DNA of 64,000 nt. It comes from Pseudomonadota bacterium. Its GTDB lineage: Bacteria; Bdellovibrionota_C; UBA2361; SZUA-149; DAOLCO01. The notes below the pieces were generated by a model, which was not told the origin of the DNA, searched no databases, and was given only the letters and a program-made list of their open reading frames with translations. The number at the start of each line of letters is the position of its first letter. The first letter of the stretch is position 1. Shown here piece after piece: positions 41,640 to 50,299 of this stretch. The translations under genes were made by a program, and so were the position numbers. The stretch covers positions 1 through 64,000 of the forward strand of contig JAIYCX010000015.1 of NCBI GenBank assembly GCA_027487795.1, given 5' to 3'.

Positions 41640-42839
41640 ATGACAAATCAGAATACAGATCCTGAAGATATCTTTGAAGATGAAGTATCCGAGGATGAAC
41701 TTTCGAGTCAGTCTATGATTATAAAATCGAACGAGACTGAAGTGACAACTCAAGAAGTGCTTACGCAAATTGAAGCAGCTAAACGAAAAAATGAAGAATT
41801 GGAAATCGAGTACGGCAAGTGCTTTACTAATTTTCACCAGTTAATTCGTTCAGGTTGTGATCTAAAAAAAGCGTACAAATCTGTTTTAGCTAATTTCCCA
41901 AATATTACTGAATCCACTAGGGATGCTTTAATTTTAGAAGCTATGACAGAAGCTAAAATGCGAGGTCAACATCATTTCGAGACAGCAAGTAGTATGAGGA
42001 TTCATCTCGAAACGCCTGACTTACCTAAAGCGGAGCAAAGAAAAGACGAAAGTAAATCTGAATTCACTGAGTTCAATATTAAAGACAAATTCATCAAGAA
42101 TTGGCTTTGGTATTTAGGGTATTCTTTGGGATGTTTCTTGATTCTAATTACGGTAGTTTATTTAGCGGCGGCAGTTGGTAATTTGCTAAAATCTAAAGAG
42201 GAAGTTGCTGATAAGCAAGTCGCAAATGATTTAGTTGTTCAACAGCAAGAGCTAGTTCAAGATGATCAGCTTTTGCAGCAAGAGATTAAACAACCGTTAA
42301 CGGAATTGACAAGTCAACTTGATGTCCAGCCTCAAGTGCTAATTAAACCAGAGCTCTCGCCAGTTCAGCCAGAATTAAAACAAGTTGAAATACCTGTAGT
42401 AATTCCTGAAGTTACTAGAATACCTTTGCCAAAAATCAGTGGTATCGAGAGTCCCACCAAGGATTTACTTTTTGCTATAGGCGATCAGACTTCTGTGCTT
42501 GGTAGAGTATGTTATAAGATTTCGGCATTCAAAATTGCAACAGAGAAGGGCGGCTTGATTCCAAATGGAGATTTAGCAGAGTACTGGACTATTGTAGACT
42601 GGGCAAACTCGCAGAAAGATGCTCCCGATTTGAAAAAAATCAGAGAGATTCAGAAGCGTATTCTGGCTCATTGGGATTGCGAAATTACTAGTGAACTAAA
42701 AGTCGTAAGCAATCAGCCCATTAATGAAAAAAATAAAAATAACCGAGAAGTTAAAAAAAATGAGGATAAAGCAGTGCAAGCGATAGTAGATCAAGCGATT
42801 CTGGATCTTAGCGCTCGGCCTCCATTGGTTAGACCTTAG
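41640..42839 (+). CDS. single-pass membrane protein with novel C-terminal domain (paralogue 1)
   Basis: 399 residues. An acidic N-terminal region, a helical part (about 45-110), one membrane segment (WYLGYSLGCFLILITVVYLAAAVGNLL, about 158-184), a Gln/Pro/Val-rich linker, and a conserved C-terminal domain from about 265 with LLFAIGDQTSVLGRVCYKISAF and AEYWTIVDWANSQKD. The same domain ends the protein at 44617 (LLFAIGHQQSPMGKVCYKIKAY, EEYWAIVDWVAAQEN). No known family recognised. Strong Shine-Dalgarno sequence. The unit is flanked by an exact inverted 12-mer. Confidence 0.75.
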   Translation: MTNQNTDPEDIFEDEVSEDELSSQSMIIKSNETEVTTQEVLTQIEAAKRKNEELEIEYGKCFTNFHQLIRSGCDLKKAYKSVLANFPNITESTRDALILEAMTEAKMRGQHHFETASSMRIHLETPDLPKAEQRKDESKSEFTEFNIKDKFIKNWLWYLGYSLGCFLILITVVYLAAAVGNLLKSKEEVADKQVANDLVVQQQELVQDDQLLQQEIKQPLTELTSQLDVQPQVLIKPELSPVQPELKQVEIPVVIPEVTRIPLPKISGIESPTKDLLFAIGDQTSVLGRVCYKISAFKIATEKGGLIPNGDLAEYWTIVDWANSQKDAPDLKKIREIQKRILAHWDCEITSELKVVSNQPINEKNKNNREVKKNEDKAVQAIVDQAILDLSARPPLVRP

Positions 42840-42870
42840 TTTTCTGAGATCTAGACTATTTTAAAAAGAC

Positions 42871-42945
42871 TAAGCTAAGTTTACGGATTTAGCTTAAAGT
42901 TGCAGAGGATTTTACAGAGGGTTATGATTTATCACCAACTCTCCG
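42871..42945 (+). terminator. terminator hairpin plus conserved 3' box
   Basis: TAAGCTAA (42871-42878)/TTAGCTTA (42889-42896) form a stem after paralogue 1, matching the one at 46246-46271. About 25 bases later is GGGTTATGATTTATCACC; its TTATCACCAACT (42929-42940) is the exact complement of the leader's 12-mer. Confidence 0.6.
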
Positions 42946-42960
42946 CTTTCTTTTTGCATC

Positions 42961-43037
42961 CCCCCTTCCAACCTCCTATCCTTCCTGTTCAATTTTATTT
43001 ATAAAAAAAACAGGAAGGATAGGAGGATAGGAGGGGG
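42961..43037. repeat. 18-bp perfect inverted repeat (long hairpin)
   Basis: CCTCCTATCCTTCCTGTT (42972-42989) and its exact complement (43009-43026), with outer CCCCC/GGGGG. Loop of 19 bases, A+T-rich. It lies between the two units, in a 620-bp gene-free stretch that also holds the terminator before it and the next leader after it. A short frame at 43165-43383 is inside that leader and is not called. Confidence 0.7.
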
Positions 43038-43220
43038 TTAGACTTTTAGCTTTAAATCTGTCCCAAATAAAACAACTTTTTTCACTTTTCTCGTTTATAG
43101 TACCCAAATGACAGCTTTTTTATCATAAACTATATAAGTCAAAACATAGTCATTTAAATGGCTAGTGTTTAATCGTTCTTTCAGATCCGTAAAGTGTCAT
43201 ACATGTATGCATTTTATTTT

Positions 43221-43459
43221 CATATGGATAGTTGGTGATAATTTGTTTTCAGCTCCTAAATTTTTTAGGGAGCTTATGGTTTTATTTTTTTTAGCACCAA
43301 ATTTTTTTAATAGCAGACAGAATGTGAGTTGCTCTCTGTGGAGAGAACTAGAGAGAGCAATTCACAGCTCTGCCTGCATCTAGACTTGGATCACTTGTAG
43401 TGTGAAAAGGTGGGCGGGGCGTTTTTCAATGTTTCCTCTGTTTTAGAGGAGAGGGTATA
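43221..43459 (+). promoter_or_regulatory. structured leader of the 43.5-kb unit
   Basis: CATATGGATAGTTGGTGATAA (the AGTTGGTGATAA 12-mer is 43230-43241), hairpin AGCTCCTAAA/TTTAGGGAGCT (about 43249-43272), GGTTTTATTTTTTTT, then an extra large hairpin (43313-43379) with arms GTGAGTTGCTCTCT (43324-43337) and AGAGAGCAATTCAC (43352-43365). Finally CCTCT-GTTTT-AGAGG partly masks the ribosome site AGAGGAGAGGG. Confidence 0.6.
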
Positions 43460-44620
43460 ATGACATTAGATGAGTTAGGGGCTCTTGTTGAAGGGCTAAC
43501 AGATCAAGCAGAGGTAAGAGAACTCTGTTGGGGTTATCTGTTGAGAGAATTTGAGCAGGCCTTTCCAGGCCAAGTCGTTCAAGTCAAGGACTTTGACGAA
43601 GAGTTTGCAAAGCTTTGGCAAGAAACTGTTATTGACAAAAATGGCACTGCTATTGATATAGCAGGAGTTTTTGTTGATCAGGTTTCGGTTATTATTGAGA
43701 ACTATGAGCAACAAGAAGTTGTAGAGGGCTCTGAAGTCGATGAAGAAGGATTAGGCCCCTTTGATTTCTCCGACGATGATGAAGTCATCGAAATTTCGGG
43801 AGATAGCACTGAAACAGAAGTCGCTGAGAATAACCAAGCTACTGAAAGTAGCGAGGTTATTTCTACGTCAGCTGCTGTAGTACCCGCTGCACCAAAAGTA
43901 GAAGTTACAATTGAGCAGAAAGCGACACTTCCAACCGAGAAATTAAATCTTGGTGGAGTCGTTGTTGATGTTCCAGTTGTAGCTGCTTCTAGTAACGAAT
44001 CTGTTGCCAATTCACAGGTACAGGTAAAATTCGTGAGAGCGCAGTATGTCAAATGGGATGAGTTTCTCGATTTTTGGAATGAGGCTTCGAGGACAGATGA
44101 GCAAGAGCAAGAATACAATGTTCTTGCCTATCAAAAGGCTCTACTGGAGCTTCTTGATCCCGAATTTGCTAGTTTCGGAAAGCAATTTCTCGAAATGAAA
44201 ATCCTTAGATGGATGCAAGCTGAAAAAAGGGCTCATCCTCAAAGGATCTCCAAGTTAATTTCTTTGCTTGAAAGAGCATCGGGTCGCTTGACTAATGAGG
44301 TCTACGAAACTTTTTTTGATGTCTACCAGCCAAAAGCTGGCTATGAGACTTATCGAAAAGAGTGGCATGATCGCTGTAATCAGCGATTGGAAGAGATTGC
44401 TGATGAATGTTTGAAAGAACAGTCACAAACTCCAGAAGTCAGTCCGAAAACAGCGCAAGCTGATTCCGGAAACGGCTCTGGAGCGCCAGCTCAGGAGCCA
44501 AAAATTGCAGTGAAGGAAATGTTTGCTATGCTAAAAGTGATCGTCGCAGACAGATCAACCAGCGTCGCTGAACGAATGGGCAAAATGAAATTACTATTCA
44601 AAAGAAAGGCCGTATCGTGA
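43460..44620 (+). CDS. uncharacterised soluble protein of the 43-46 kb unit
   Basis: 386 residues. Helical N-terminus (about 1-85), acidic low-complexity middle (EGSEVDEEGLGPFDFSDDDEV onward) with Ala/Val/Ser-rich linker, helical domain about 190-315 (LLELLDPEFASFGKQFLEMKILRWM), and a basic C-terminal helix. No membrane segment and no family recognised. Its TGA overlaps the GTG start of the next gene, so the two proteins are made together and may act together at the membrane. Confidence 0.7.
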   Translation: MTLDELGALVEGLTDQAEVRELCWGYLLREFEQAFPGQVVQVKDFDEEFAKLWQETVIDKNGTAIDIAGVFVDQVSVIIENYEQQEVVEGSEVDEEGLGPFDFSDDDEVIEISGDSTETEVAENNQATESSEVISTSAAVVPAAPKVEVTIEQKATLPTEKLNLGGVVVDVPVVAASSNESVANSQVQVKFVRAQYVKWDEFLDFWNEASRTDEQEQEYNVLAYQKALLELLDPEFASFGKQFLEMKILRWMQAEKRAHPQRISKLISLLERASGRLTNEVYETFFDVYQPKAGYETYRKEWHDRCNQRLEEIADECLKEQSQTPEVSPKTAQADSGNGSGAPAQEPKIAVKEMFAMLKVIVADRSTSVAERMGKMKLLFKRKAVS

Positions 44621-46215
44621 AAGATACTATTGAAACATTTCAAGTCTTTTTGGCAATGTGTCAGGAAGACGAGAAGCAAGAAGCAACAAATGCTGCATTT
44701 GAGGATTTATTAAAAGCCGGCGTCGATCCAGCAATAGCGAAAGCTGAGCTGGGGAAAATCGACGGCGGAAAGTACTCTTCGGAACTTGTAGTACCGCAGA
44801 GTGATCCGGTTCCGGAGCCATCTACACCGCCACCTGAGCCAGTTAAGGAAAAGCCTCAGGATCTTCCTAAGCCTCAAGTCCTAGAAGGAGAAATCGTCGA
44901 AGACGAAGGCAATGAAGAAGAGTTGACAGAAGAAGAGCTTGAGATCCGAAACGCAGTTGCTGCCTTAGAGAAGTCTCTGCCGGATGTCAAAGGCCAAAAT
45001 ATGCAGTTTGTCATGGAAGAGTTTGCTCGAGCTTATCACTTGGCATTGCGCCAAGATTATAAGTTCAAGTCAACTACTGACTTGATCACTCGTAGGCTTC
45101 GCGAGATTTTTGCAAGTGTTCGTACCAATGAGTCTGAGTTCGCAAGAATGGAGAGATACAATGCTTTTTGTTCTCGAGTTGAACTGATTCGAAAAGAACT
45201 ACTTGAAAAAGTCGAGGAAAAACTTTGTAAAGTCGAAGACGAAACTAAACGTTCGCCTGATGACTCTGCAAAGGATTCTGGCTCATCCGGGATTCCAGGT
45301 TGGGTGAAAAAGCCTGCTGATCATGCTTGGAAACTTCTCAAAGACTACTGGCCCAGAGTACTAGCAGTGATCGCCATTTTGGCGATTTGCTATTGGTTGT
45401 TTGGTGAGACAGTGTATGAAGTTCGGAAATGGCTTACGCATTATGAAGTTTTTGGCTTCATTTTTCAAGGCAGTTTTTGCGTACTAGTTGCTGTTCTTAT
45501 CGGTTTCGTAATAGACCGGAGCAAAGATGAGTACTTTAAAAAGGTGCTTGCCTGGCCTTGCTTTTTTGTCGCATGCTTTGCAATCGCGTTCTTTGGATCA
45601 GCTGTATGGAGATATAGTGTGACTACGAAGCCGAAGCCGCAGAATGTTGTTGCGATAACGTCCGAACAGGCTCAACCTGTTCTGCCCGTGCCGCAGCTAC
45701 TGCAGCGAGAGCAATCGCTACAAGTTCCTCAGGATCAAGGACAATCTGGCGGTTACACGCCCTTTGTACCTAATCCACCGTTAAATCAGCAGCAGCAACC
45801 ACAGGTTTCACCTGTTTATGTTCCTCTGGTAATCCCAAAACCTTGGCCTACCATAAGTGGTATGGTATGCAAAGACAGGGAACTGCTCTTTGCTATCGGA
45901 CATCAGCAATCTCCTATGGGTAAGGTCTGTTACAAGATCAAAGCTTATAAGTATGCTGAAGAGAAGAAGCTAGACAAGGAGCTTTGGAATGGCAAGGTTG
46001 AAGAGTACTGGGCTATTGTCGATTGGGTGGCAGCTCAAGAAAATGTTCCGAATTGGAAAGTAATACGAGAAAACCAGAGGCAAATTTTAGCTTTATGGAA
46101 TTGTGATATTGAAAACGACCAGCAAGTCGTTTGTAGATATCCTAATCCGGATGATACGATAAGAGTTCAAGGATATGCCGATCAGGCAATCCGAGATCTA
46201 TCGTATCGTCCATAG
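44617..46215 (+). CDS. three-pass membrane protein with novel C-terminal domain (paralogue 2)
   Basis: 532 residues, GTG start at 44617 coupled to the preceding stop. N-terminal helical cytosolic part with a UBA-like FEDLLKAGVDPAIAKAEL, acidic Pro/Glu linker, helical region 110-205, three membrane segments (about 247-268, 280-302, 312-335), a Gln/Pro-rich linker, and the C-terminal domain (about 415-530) shared with the 41640 protein, carrying CYKIKAY and EEYWAIVDW. A cysteine pair and aromatic residues are conserved between both. Unknown function. Confidence 0.72.
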   Translation: MKDTIETFQVFLAMCQEDEKQEATNAAFEDLLKAGVDPAIAKAELGKIDGGKYSSELVVPQSDPVPEPSTPPPEPVKEKPQDLPKPQVLEGEIVEDEGNEEELTEEELEIRNAVAALEKSLPDVKGQNMQFVMEEFARAYHLALRQDYKFKSTTDLITRRLREIFASVRTNESEFARMERYNAFCSRVELIRKELLEKVEEKLCKVEDETKRSPDDSAKDSGSSGIPGWVKKPADHAWKLLKDYWPRVLAVIAILAICYWLFGETVYEVRKWLTHYEVFGFIFQGSFCVLVAVLIGFVIDRSKDEYFKKVLAWPCFFVACFAIAFFGSAVWRYSVTTKPKPQNVVAITSEQAQPVLPVPQLLQREQSLQVPQDQGQSGGYTPFVPNPPLNQQQQPQVSPVYVPLVIPKPWPTISGMVCKDRELLFAIGHQQSPMGKVCYKIKAYKYAEEKKLDKELWNGKVEEYWAIVDWVAAQENVPNWKVIRENQRQILALWNCDIENDQQVVCRYPNPDDTIRVQGYADQAIRDLSYRP

Positions 46216-46245
46216 TTTTTCTCGTTTTCTTCCATTTTGGAAATC

Positions 46246-46304
46246 TAAGCTAAATCTCCGGATTTAGCTTAACAGGTGCGTAGGGTTGTGATGTATCACC
46301 AACT
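46246..46304 (+). terminator. terminator hairpin with UNCG-type loop plus conserved 3' box
   Basis: TAAGCTAAATC (46246-46256)/GATTTAGCTTA (46261-46271) are perfect arms closing a C(UCCG)G tetraloop. Then GGGTTGTGATGTATCACC with TATCACCAACT (46294-46304), complementary to the leader's AGTTGGTGATA. Same arrangement as after paralogue 1. Confidence 0.65.
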
Positions 46305-46318
46305 CTCCACCTTTTTTT

Positions 46319-46444
46319 GTCAGCGTCCATAATTTCCCGCACTTTGCGTTTCCTAAGTAGCTAAAAATGCTCATTTACTATACGTACACTCCGCTTTTTC
46401 GCTTCTCAGAAAGCCTTAATTGCGGAACAATTCTGAACGCTGAC
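46319..46444. repeat. palindromic intergenic element, copy 1 (about 125 bp, degenerate)
   Basis: Starts GTCAGCGT and ends GAACGCTGAC. The interior (TGCGTTTCCTAAGTAGCTAAAAATGCTC, with its inverted partner GCCTTAATTGCGGAACAATTC) matches copies at 47827 and 55397. This copy has lost part of the symmetry. The rest of the gap to 46542 is A+T-rich, with the next gene's promoter. Confidence 0.7.
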
Positions 46445-46542
46445 GTTTATCAAGCTTAGTTTTTTAAATTTCTTAAAATTTTAAGCCACTTTTTAACTAT
46501 ACACCCTAATAACATAGTAGTTAATTTTTTATATTTAAAATT

Positions 46543-47826
46543 ATGGCATATCAAGATTACGGAAGAATAGTCCCACATTATCAAGCACCTATTCAGCAAG
46601 CTCAAAATAGTCAGTCTTATCCTATAGCTCCTCAGGGGAATGTTTATTATTCTTATCCAAGCCAGCAGTCATACAATAATCCGGTTCTGCCACCTGCAAA
46701 TATAATCTCAAAACCAGTTCCCAAAAATACAGATGAACGTTTAAGTATAAATGGAACGGAGAAAACTTTATCAGAGAGTCAAATTTCAGTAGATCCTTTA
46801 ACTAAAGAAACTATACTTACTATCAAAACATCAGCTACAAATTATAATTTAAACTACAGCACTAAAGACGGAAGCTACAGTATTAGCGATAAATTTTCTA
46901 ACGCAAGATACGGCGCTCCGGGAATGGAGACTAAAGTAACGTCTGAACGTAATGATAATCGATACTCCATGGACATCGCACACGGAGCAGATGGATCTGT
47001 AGAATATAAAATTAAGCTAAATAAAAATCTAGATGGAATTAAATTTTCAGTAGGCAATGAGACTTATGTTTATAAAGCTGTCAGTGCCGCAAGTACACTT
47101 AAGGCAGCTAATTTACCCAGTTCTAGTGTCACTAATAATAGCTTAGCTAATACTAATGTAAATAATAATATAGCACCACAAGAATTCAATCCCTTAAATA
47201 ATGGAAGCGTTGATCATTTATCCTATGGTCCTTCTCCCAGCACTTATATCCCAAAGAGTATGAATACGGGTCCTATTTTAACTTTACCAAATACTCTACC
47301 AAAAAATAGCGCCCCAGTAGATGTTAAACCAATAACTCCATCAAGTAGCGCTCCTATAGACGTTAAACCAATGGACACAATTCCAAATAATACGGCTCCA
47401 ACAGATGTGCTTCCAATGTCTAAATCTAATACTGCGCCGAACAATAGTGCACCGATAGATGTGCAACCTATGAGCCAACTTAACAGTTCTCCTAACAGTG
47501 CTCCAGTTGATGTGCGACCAATGGAGACATCGCATGTAGTTCAGGCTATTCCTGATATTCAACTAAATAAAGCATCTAGATACATAGATAATGACCTAAA
47601 AGAATTTAAAAATACGTTAAGTTCTTTTATGTATTCTCCAACTTACTATTTAAATGAACTATCAAAAGCTACAGATGGACCAGATAGATTACAAGCTTTG
47701 CAAGGAGCCTATGACCAGGAAAAAGGTCAGAAGGGTAGCATGAAAAAAGATGTATTAGCATCACGAACCATTTATGGACTATCCGATATGGCCTTAGAGA
47801 TATTAGGTTGGAATATTAAATCTTAG
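46543..47826 (+). CDS. uncharacterised protein with APxDVxPM tandem repeats
   Basis: 427 residues. Low-complexity Gln/Tyr/Pro-rich N-terminus, a strand-rich middle (about 65-180: ILTIKTSATNYNLNYSTKDGSYSISDKF), then a repeat region about 255-330 with at least six units of S/T-AP-V/I/T-DV-x-PM, spaced 13-19 residues. Helical C-terminus. No signal peptide seen. The repeats suggest a flexible, variable linker or surface region. No Shine-Dalgarno sequence. Confidence 0.65.
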   Translation: MAYQDYGRIVPHYQAPIQQAQNSQSYPIAPQGNVYYSYPSQQSYNNPVLPPANIISKPVPKNTDERLSINGTEKTLSESQISVDPLTKETILTIKTSATNYNLNYSTKDGSYSISDKFSNARYGAPGMETKVTSERNDNRYSMDIAHGADGSVEYKIKLNKNLDGIKFSVGNETYVYKAVSAASTLKAANLPSSSVTNNSLANTNVNNNIAPQEFNPLNNGSVDHLSYGPSPSTYIPKSMNTGPILTLPNTLPKNSAPVDVKPITPSSSAPIDVKPMDTIPNNTAPTDVLPMSKSNTAPNNSAPIDVQPMSQLNSSPNSAPVDVRPMETSHVVQAIPDIQLNKASRYIDNDLKEFKNTLSSFMYSPTYYLNELSKATDGPDRLQALQGAYDQEKGQKGSMKKDVLASRTIYGLSDMALEILGWNIKS

Positions 47827-47949
47827 TAAGCGTTCACTATTTTCTGCACTCTGCGTTTTCTAAGTGGCTAAAATGCTCATGTACTATATGTACACTCCGC
47901 TTTTTAGCCACTTAGAAAGCCTTAATTGCGGAACAATTCTGAACGCTTA
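47827..47949. repeat. palindromic intergenic element, copy 2 (123 bp)
   Basis: Begins TAAGCGTTCA and ends TGAACGCTTA; the two halves are inverted copies with scattered mismatches, tip at CATGTACTATATGTACA. It could fold into one long hairpin between the convergent genes at 46543 and 47979. Confidence 0.8.
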
Positions 47950-47978
47950 TATATCGAGTGAACAGCTATAAATTTTTA

Positions 47979-49580
47979 TCACTCCGGCACTGCATCTTTA
48001 GCAAATAAATACCCAAGCCTACCCGCATTAGATCTTATTTCTACCCACTGGCCCATTTTAGATGTGACTCTAATAGGAGTTCCACTTTCTACTCTAGTTA
48101 ATTTTGCAGCAAACAATGACGGAGCAGATAGTATATCAGTAGCTGTTGTCGTTTTATATATCAAAGGCGGGTCATATTTTTCTACAACATAGGACTTAAG
48201 CGGTGAGCCATCTAGGGCATTACCTTTGTCAGTATTTCCTAAATCCGTAGTATTTGTATTTGTTGGAAGATTAACTGGCGGTAGCTTAGGAAGCGGCTTT
48301 TTTATTTCTGGAGTAGCTGTCGTATTCACTGTATTACTTGCCGTATTATTTGAGGGGCCTTTATCTGGAATAGTATTTAAAGACTCTACTTCCTCTAAGT
48401 CTACTGGTTTGTTCGGGTCTACTTCTTTCGAAGGAGAAGAAGCCGGTTTACTTGAGGGCACTTCTGTAATAGTTCCAGAGCTTGTATCAACTCTAGCAGT
48501 AGTTAATCTCTCTGTTAAAGAATCTAGAGAATATTTTTTCTCTAGCTGAGCGAGATCTGGAAGAGTTCCAGCTACAGGAAGTACTTTTATATCTTCAAGA
48601 GTAGGATTAAAACTTATATTATCTCTTATATCAGTGGTGCGAAGAAATGATAAATTTGTAATGCCTTTAAGTTTTTCTTTTATAAGTTCTGAGTTATAAA
48701 AAAGTAAAGAAAGTACAATTAAGGCTGATAAAATAAGGGCAATATTGTTCTTTCTTGATTTATTAGTTTCGTTTAGAGCTTCATAATCTATGCTTTTAGC
48801 TTCTTCGTTGATTCCAATATTTGGAGCAATGCCAATTATTTTACTCTTACTTTCTTCATGAAGTCTTTCTTCAGGTATTCTAAATTCACCTGTTGGATCT
48901 CCTAAGGTAAACTCTCCAGTGGAAAAATTTCCTCTTTTAGATTCTTCTTTTAATGATTTTTCTATTGGTGTTGTAGATAACTCAATCTTCTTTTCTGCTT
49001 TCGAATTAGAAAGCTTATTTTTAAGATTTTCAAGAAATACTAAATAATCTCTAGTTTCTTTTCTTTTTATAGAATTCTCTTCTTCTATAGAAATAAACTT
49101 TGACAAATTAGAAACTAGCTTTATTTTTTCTTCTTTAAATGATTCGTCAGTTAGATTACTTTTAAAGATATTTTCAATAATCTTCTCAGAAGTTAGCAGC
49201 CCCAGTCTATGTTCTTTTTCTTTATCAAGTTCTGTTAAGATATTATTATAGACAAAAGCCAAAAGTGGTAAGGTATTTTCTTCTACAGATTTATGAGCCG
49301 CTAAATCTTCAGCTAGAGAACTAGCAATAAAAGAATAAGGCAATTCTCCTTCCTTAGTTTTTAAGTAGCACCATAGTAGCTTGATAACTATGTCTTTTGA
49401 ATTTTCTTGCTGTAACTGACTAATTTGCTCATCTGCGGATAATGCGTCGGTTTGCTCTGAATTTGCTACATTTGAGCCTAATAGTTGTATAAGTTCTGAT
49501 CTGCCTGCAAAATTGAGATAATATCTTAATTTTTGCTGTTCTTTATCCTTACTTGATGTAGAATTTGATGAAATGGCCAT
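47979..49580 (-). CDS. membrane protein with C-terminal SH3-like domain
   Basis: 533 residues. Helical, Glu/Lys-rich N-terminal 280 residues (cytosolic), one membrane segment near 283-300 (NIALILSALIVLSLLFYNS), a Pro/Thr/Asn-rich linker, and a C-terminal bacterial SH3-type domain (about 470-533: ILSAPSLFAAKLTRVESGTPIRVTSKMGQWVEIRS). SH3 domains of this kind often bind cell wall. Function unknown. Divergent from the CPBP gene. Confidence 0.7.
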   Translation of the reverse strand: MAISSNSTSSKDKEQQKLRYYLNFAGRSELIQLLGSNVANSEQTDALSADEQISQLQQENSKDIVIKLLWCYLKTKEGELPYSFIASSLAEDLAAHKSVEENTLPLLAFVYNNILTELDKEKEHRLGLLTSEKIIENIFKSNLTDESFKEEKIKLVSNLSKFISIEEENSIKRKETRDYLVFLENLKNKLSNSKAEKKIELSTTPIEKSLKEESKRGNFSTGEFTLGDPTGEFRIPEERLHEESKSKIIGIAPNIGINEEAKSIDYEALNETNKSRKNNIALILSALIVLSLLFYNSELIKEKLKGITNLSFLRTTDIRDNISFNPTLEDIKVLPVAGTLPDLAQLEKKYSLDSLTERLTTARVDTSSGTITEVPSSKPASSPSKEVDPNKPVDLEEVESLNTIPDKGPSNNTASNTVNTTATPEIKKPLPKLPPVNLPTNTNTTDLGNTDKGNALDGSPLKSYVVEKYDPPLIYKTTTATDILSAPSLFAAKLTRVESGTPIRVTSKMGQWVEIRSNAGRLGYLFAKDAVPE

Positions 49581-49654
49581 TTAAAACTTGAGAGTATCTA
49601 ATATATAAATTATTACTAAAGTTTAAGTAAAGTATCCATTAAAAAACATTTATT

Positions 49655-50296
49655 TTGATTTTTTTTCATCTAATAGCCCTAACAGCTACTTTAACTGAGC
49701 CTCTCTTAGACCCTAAATTAGAAGCAGAGCCTAAAATACTTAAGGTAGCCCTTATTTTTGAAGGTGCAATGGTGCTATCTTTTTTTGTTTTTAGCTACTT
49801 TGACCCTAGCTTATCTAAATTAGCCGCTCCGACATTATTACATTTTCTCCTAGGAGTAGGTTCTGCATGTCTGCTCTTTATTTTTAATCTTTTATTTGTT
49901 TTTTATAGCTATAAATTTCGTATAGTTAAATCTATAAAATTTATCGAAGGCATAGTTGAGCCATTATCAAGAGCCTTATCATTTAGAGGCGCATTGTATG
50001 TCTCACTATTAGCAGGCCTTGGAGAAGAATTATTTTTTAGGGGTGTTCTGCTTCCATATACTGGTCTTATTTTTTCTTCTATTTTATTTTCCGTAGCTCA
50101 TTTTCTAGTAGAAGTTAAAAAGTATATTTTTATAGCATCTGTATATGCAGGTATTGGATTATTGTTTGGGGTCCTTTTTGAATATACTGGTACTTTAATA
50201 GTCCCAATTATTTTTCATGTTTTATACGATTTTTTAGCGATATTATTTTTTAAGTCACCATTAAAAAATCGCTTGCGTGATTATGCTGTGAGTTAA
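49655..50296 (+). CDS. CPBP-family intramembrane metalloprotease
   Basis: 213 residues, several membrane helices. Motifs of the ABI/CPBP (Rce1-like) family: GLGEELFFRGVL (EExxxR), FSVAHFL (FxxxH) and IIFHVLYDF (HxxxD). Probable peptidase or bacteriocin-immunity-type protein. The start codon is uncertain: TTG at 49655 opens the frame and no ATG fits better. It converges with the helicase gene (3-bp gap). Confidence 0.82.
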   Translation: MIFFHLIALTATLTEPLLDPKLEAEPKILKVALIFEGAMVLSFFVFSYFDPSLSKLAAPTLLHFLLGVGSACLLFIFNLLFVFYSYKFRIVKSIKFIEGIVEPLSRALSFRGALYVSLLAGLGEELFFRGVLLPYTGLIFSSILFSVAHFLVEVKKYIFIASVYAGIGLLFGVLFEYTGTLIVPIIFHVLYDFLAILFFKSPLKNRLRDYAVS

Positions 50297-50299
50297 TTT

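Noticed and set aside
43165-43383. 72-codon frame with an ATG-like start
   Set aside because: It is entirely within the structured leader of the 43460 gene, overlaps its hairpins and has no ribosome site.
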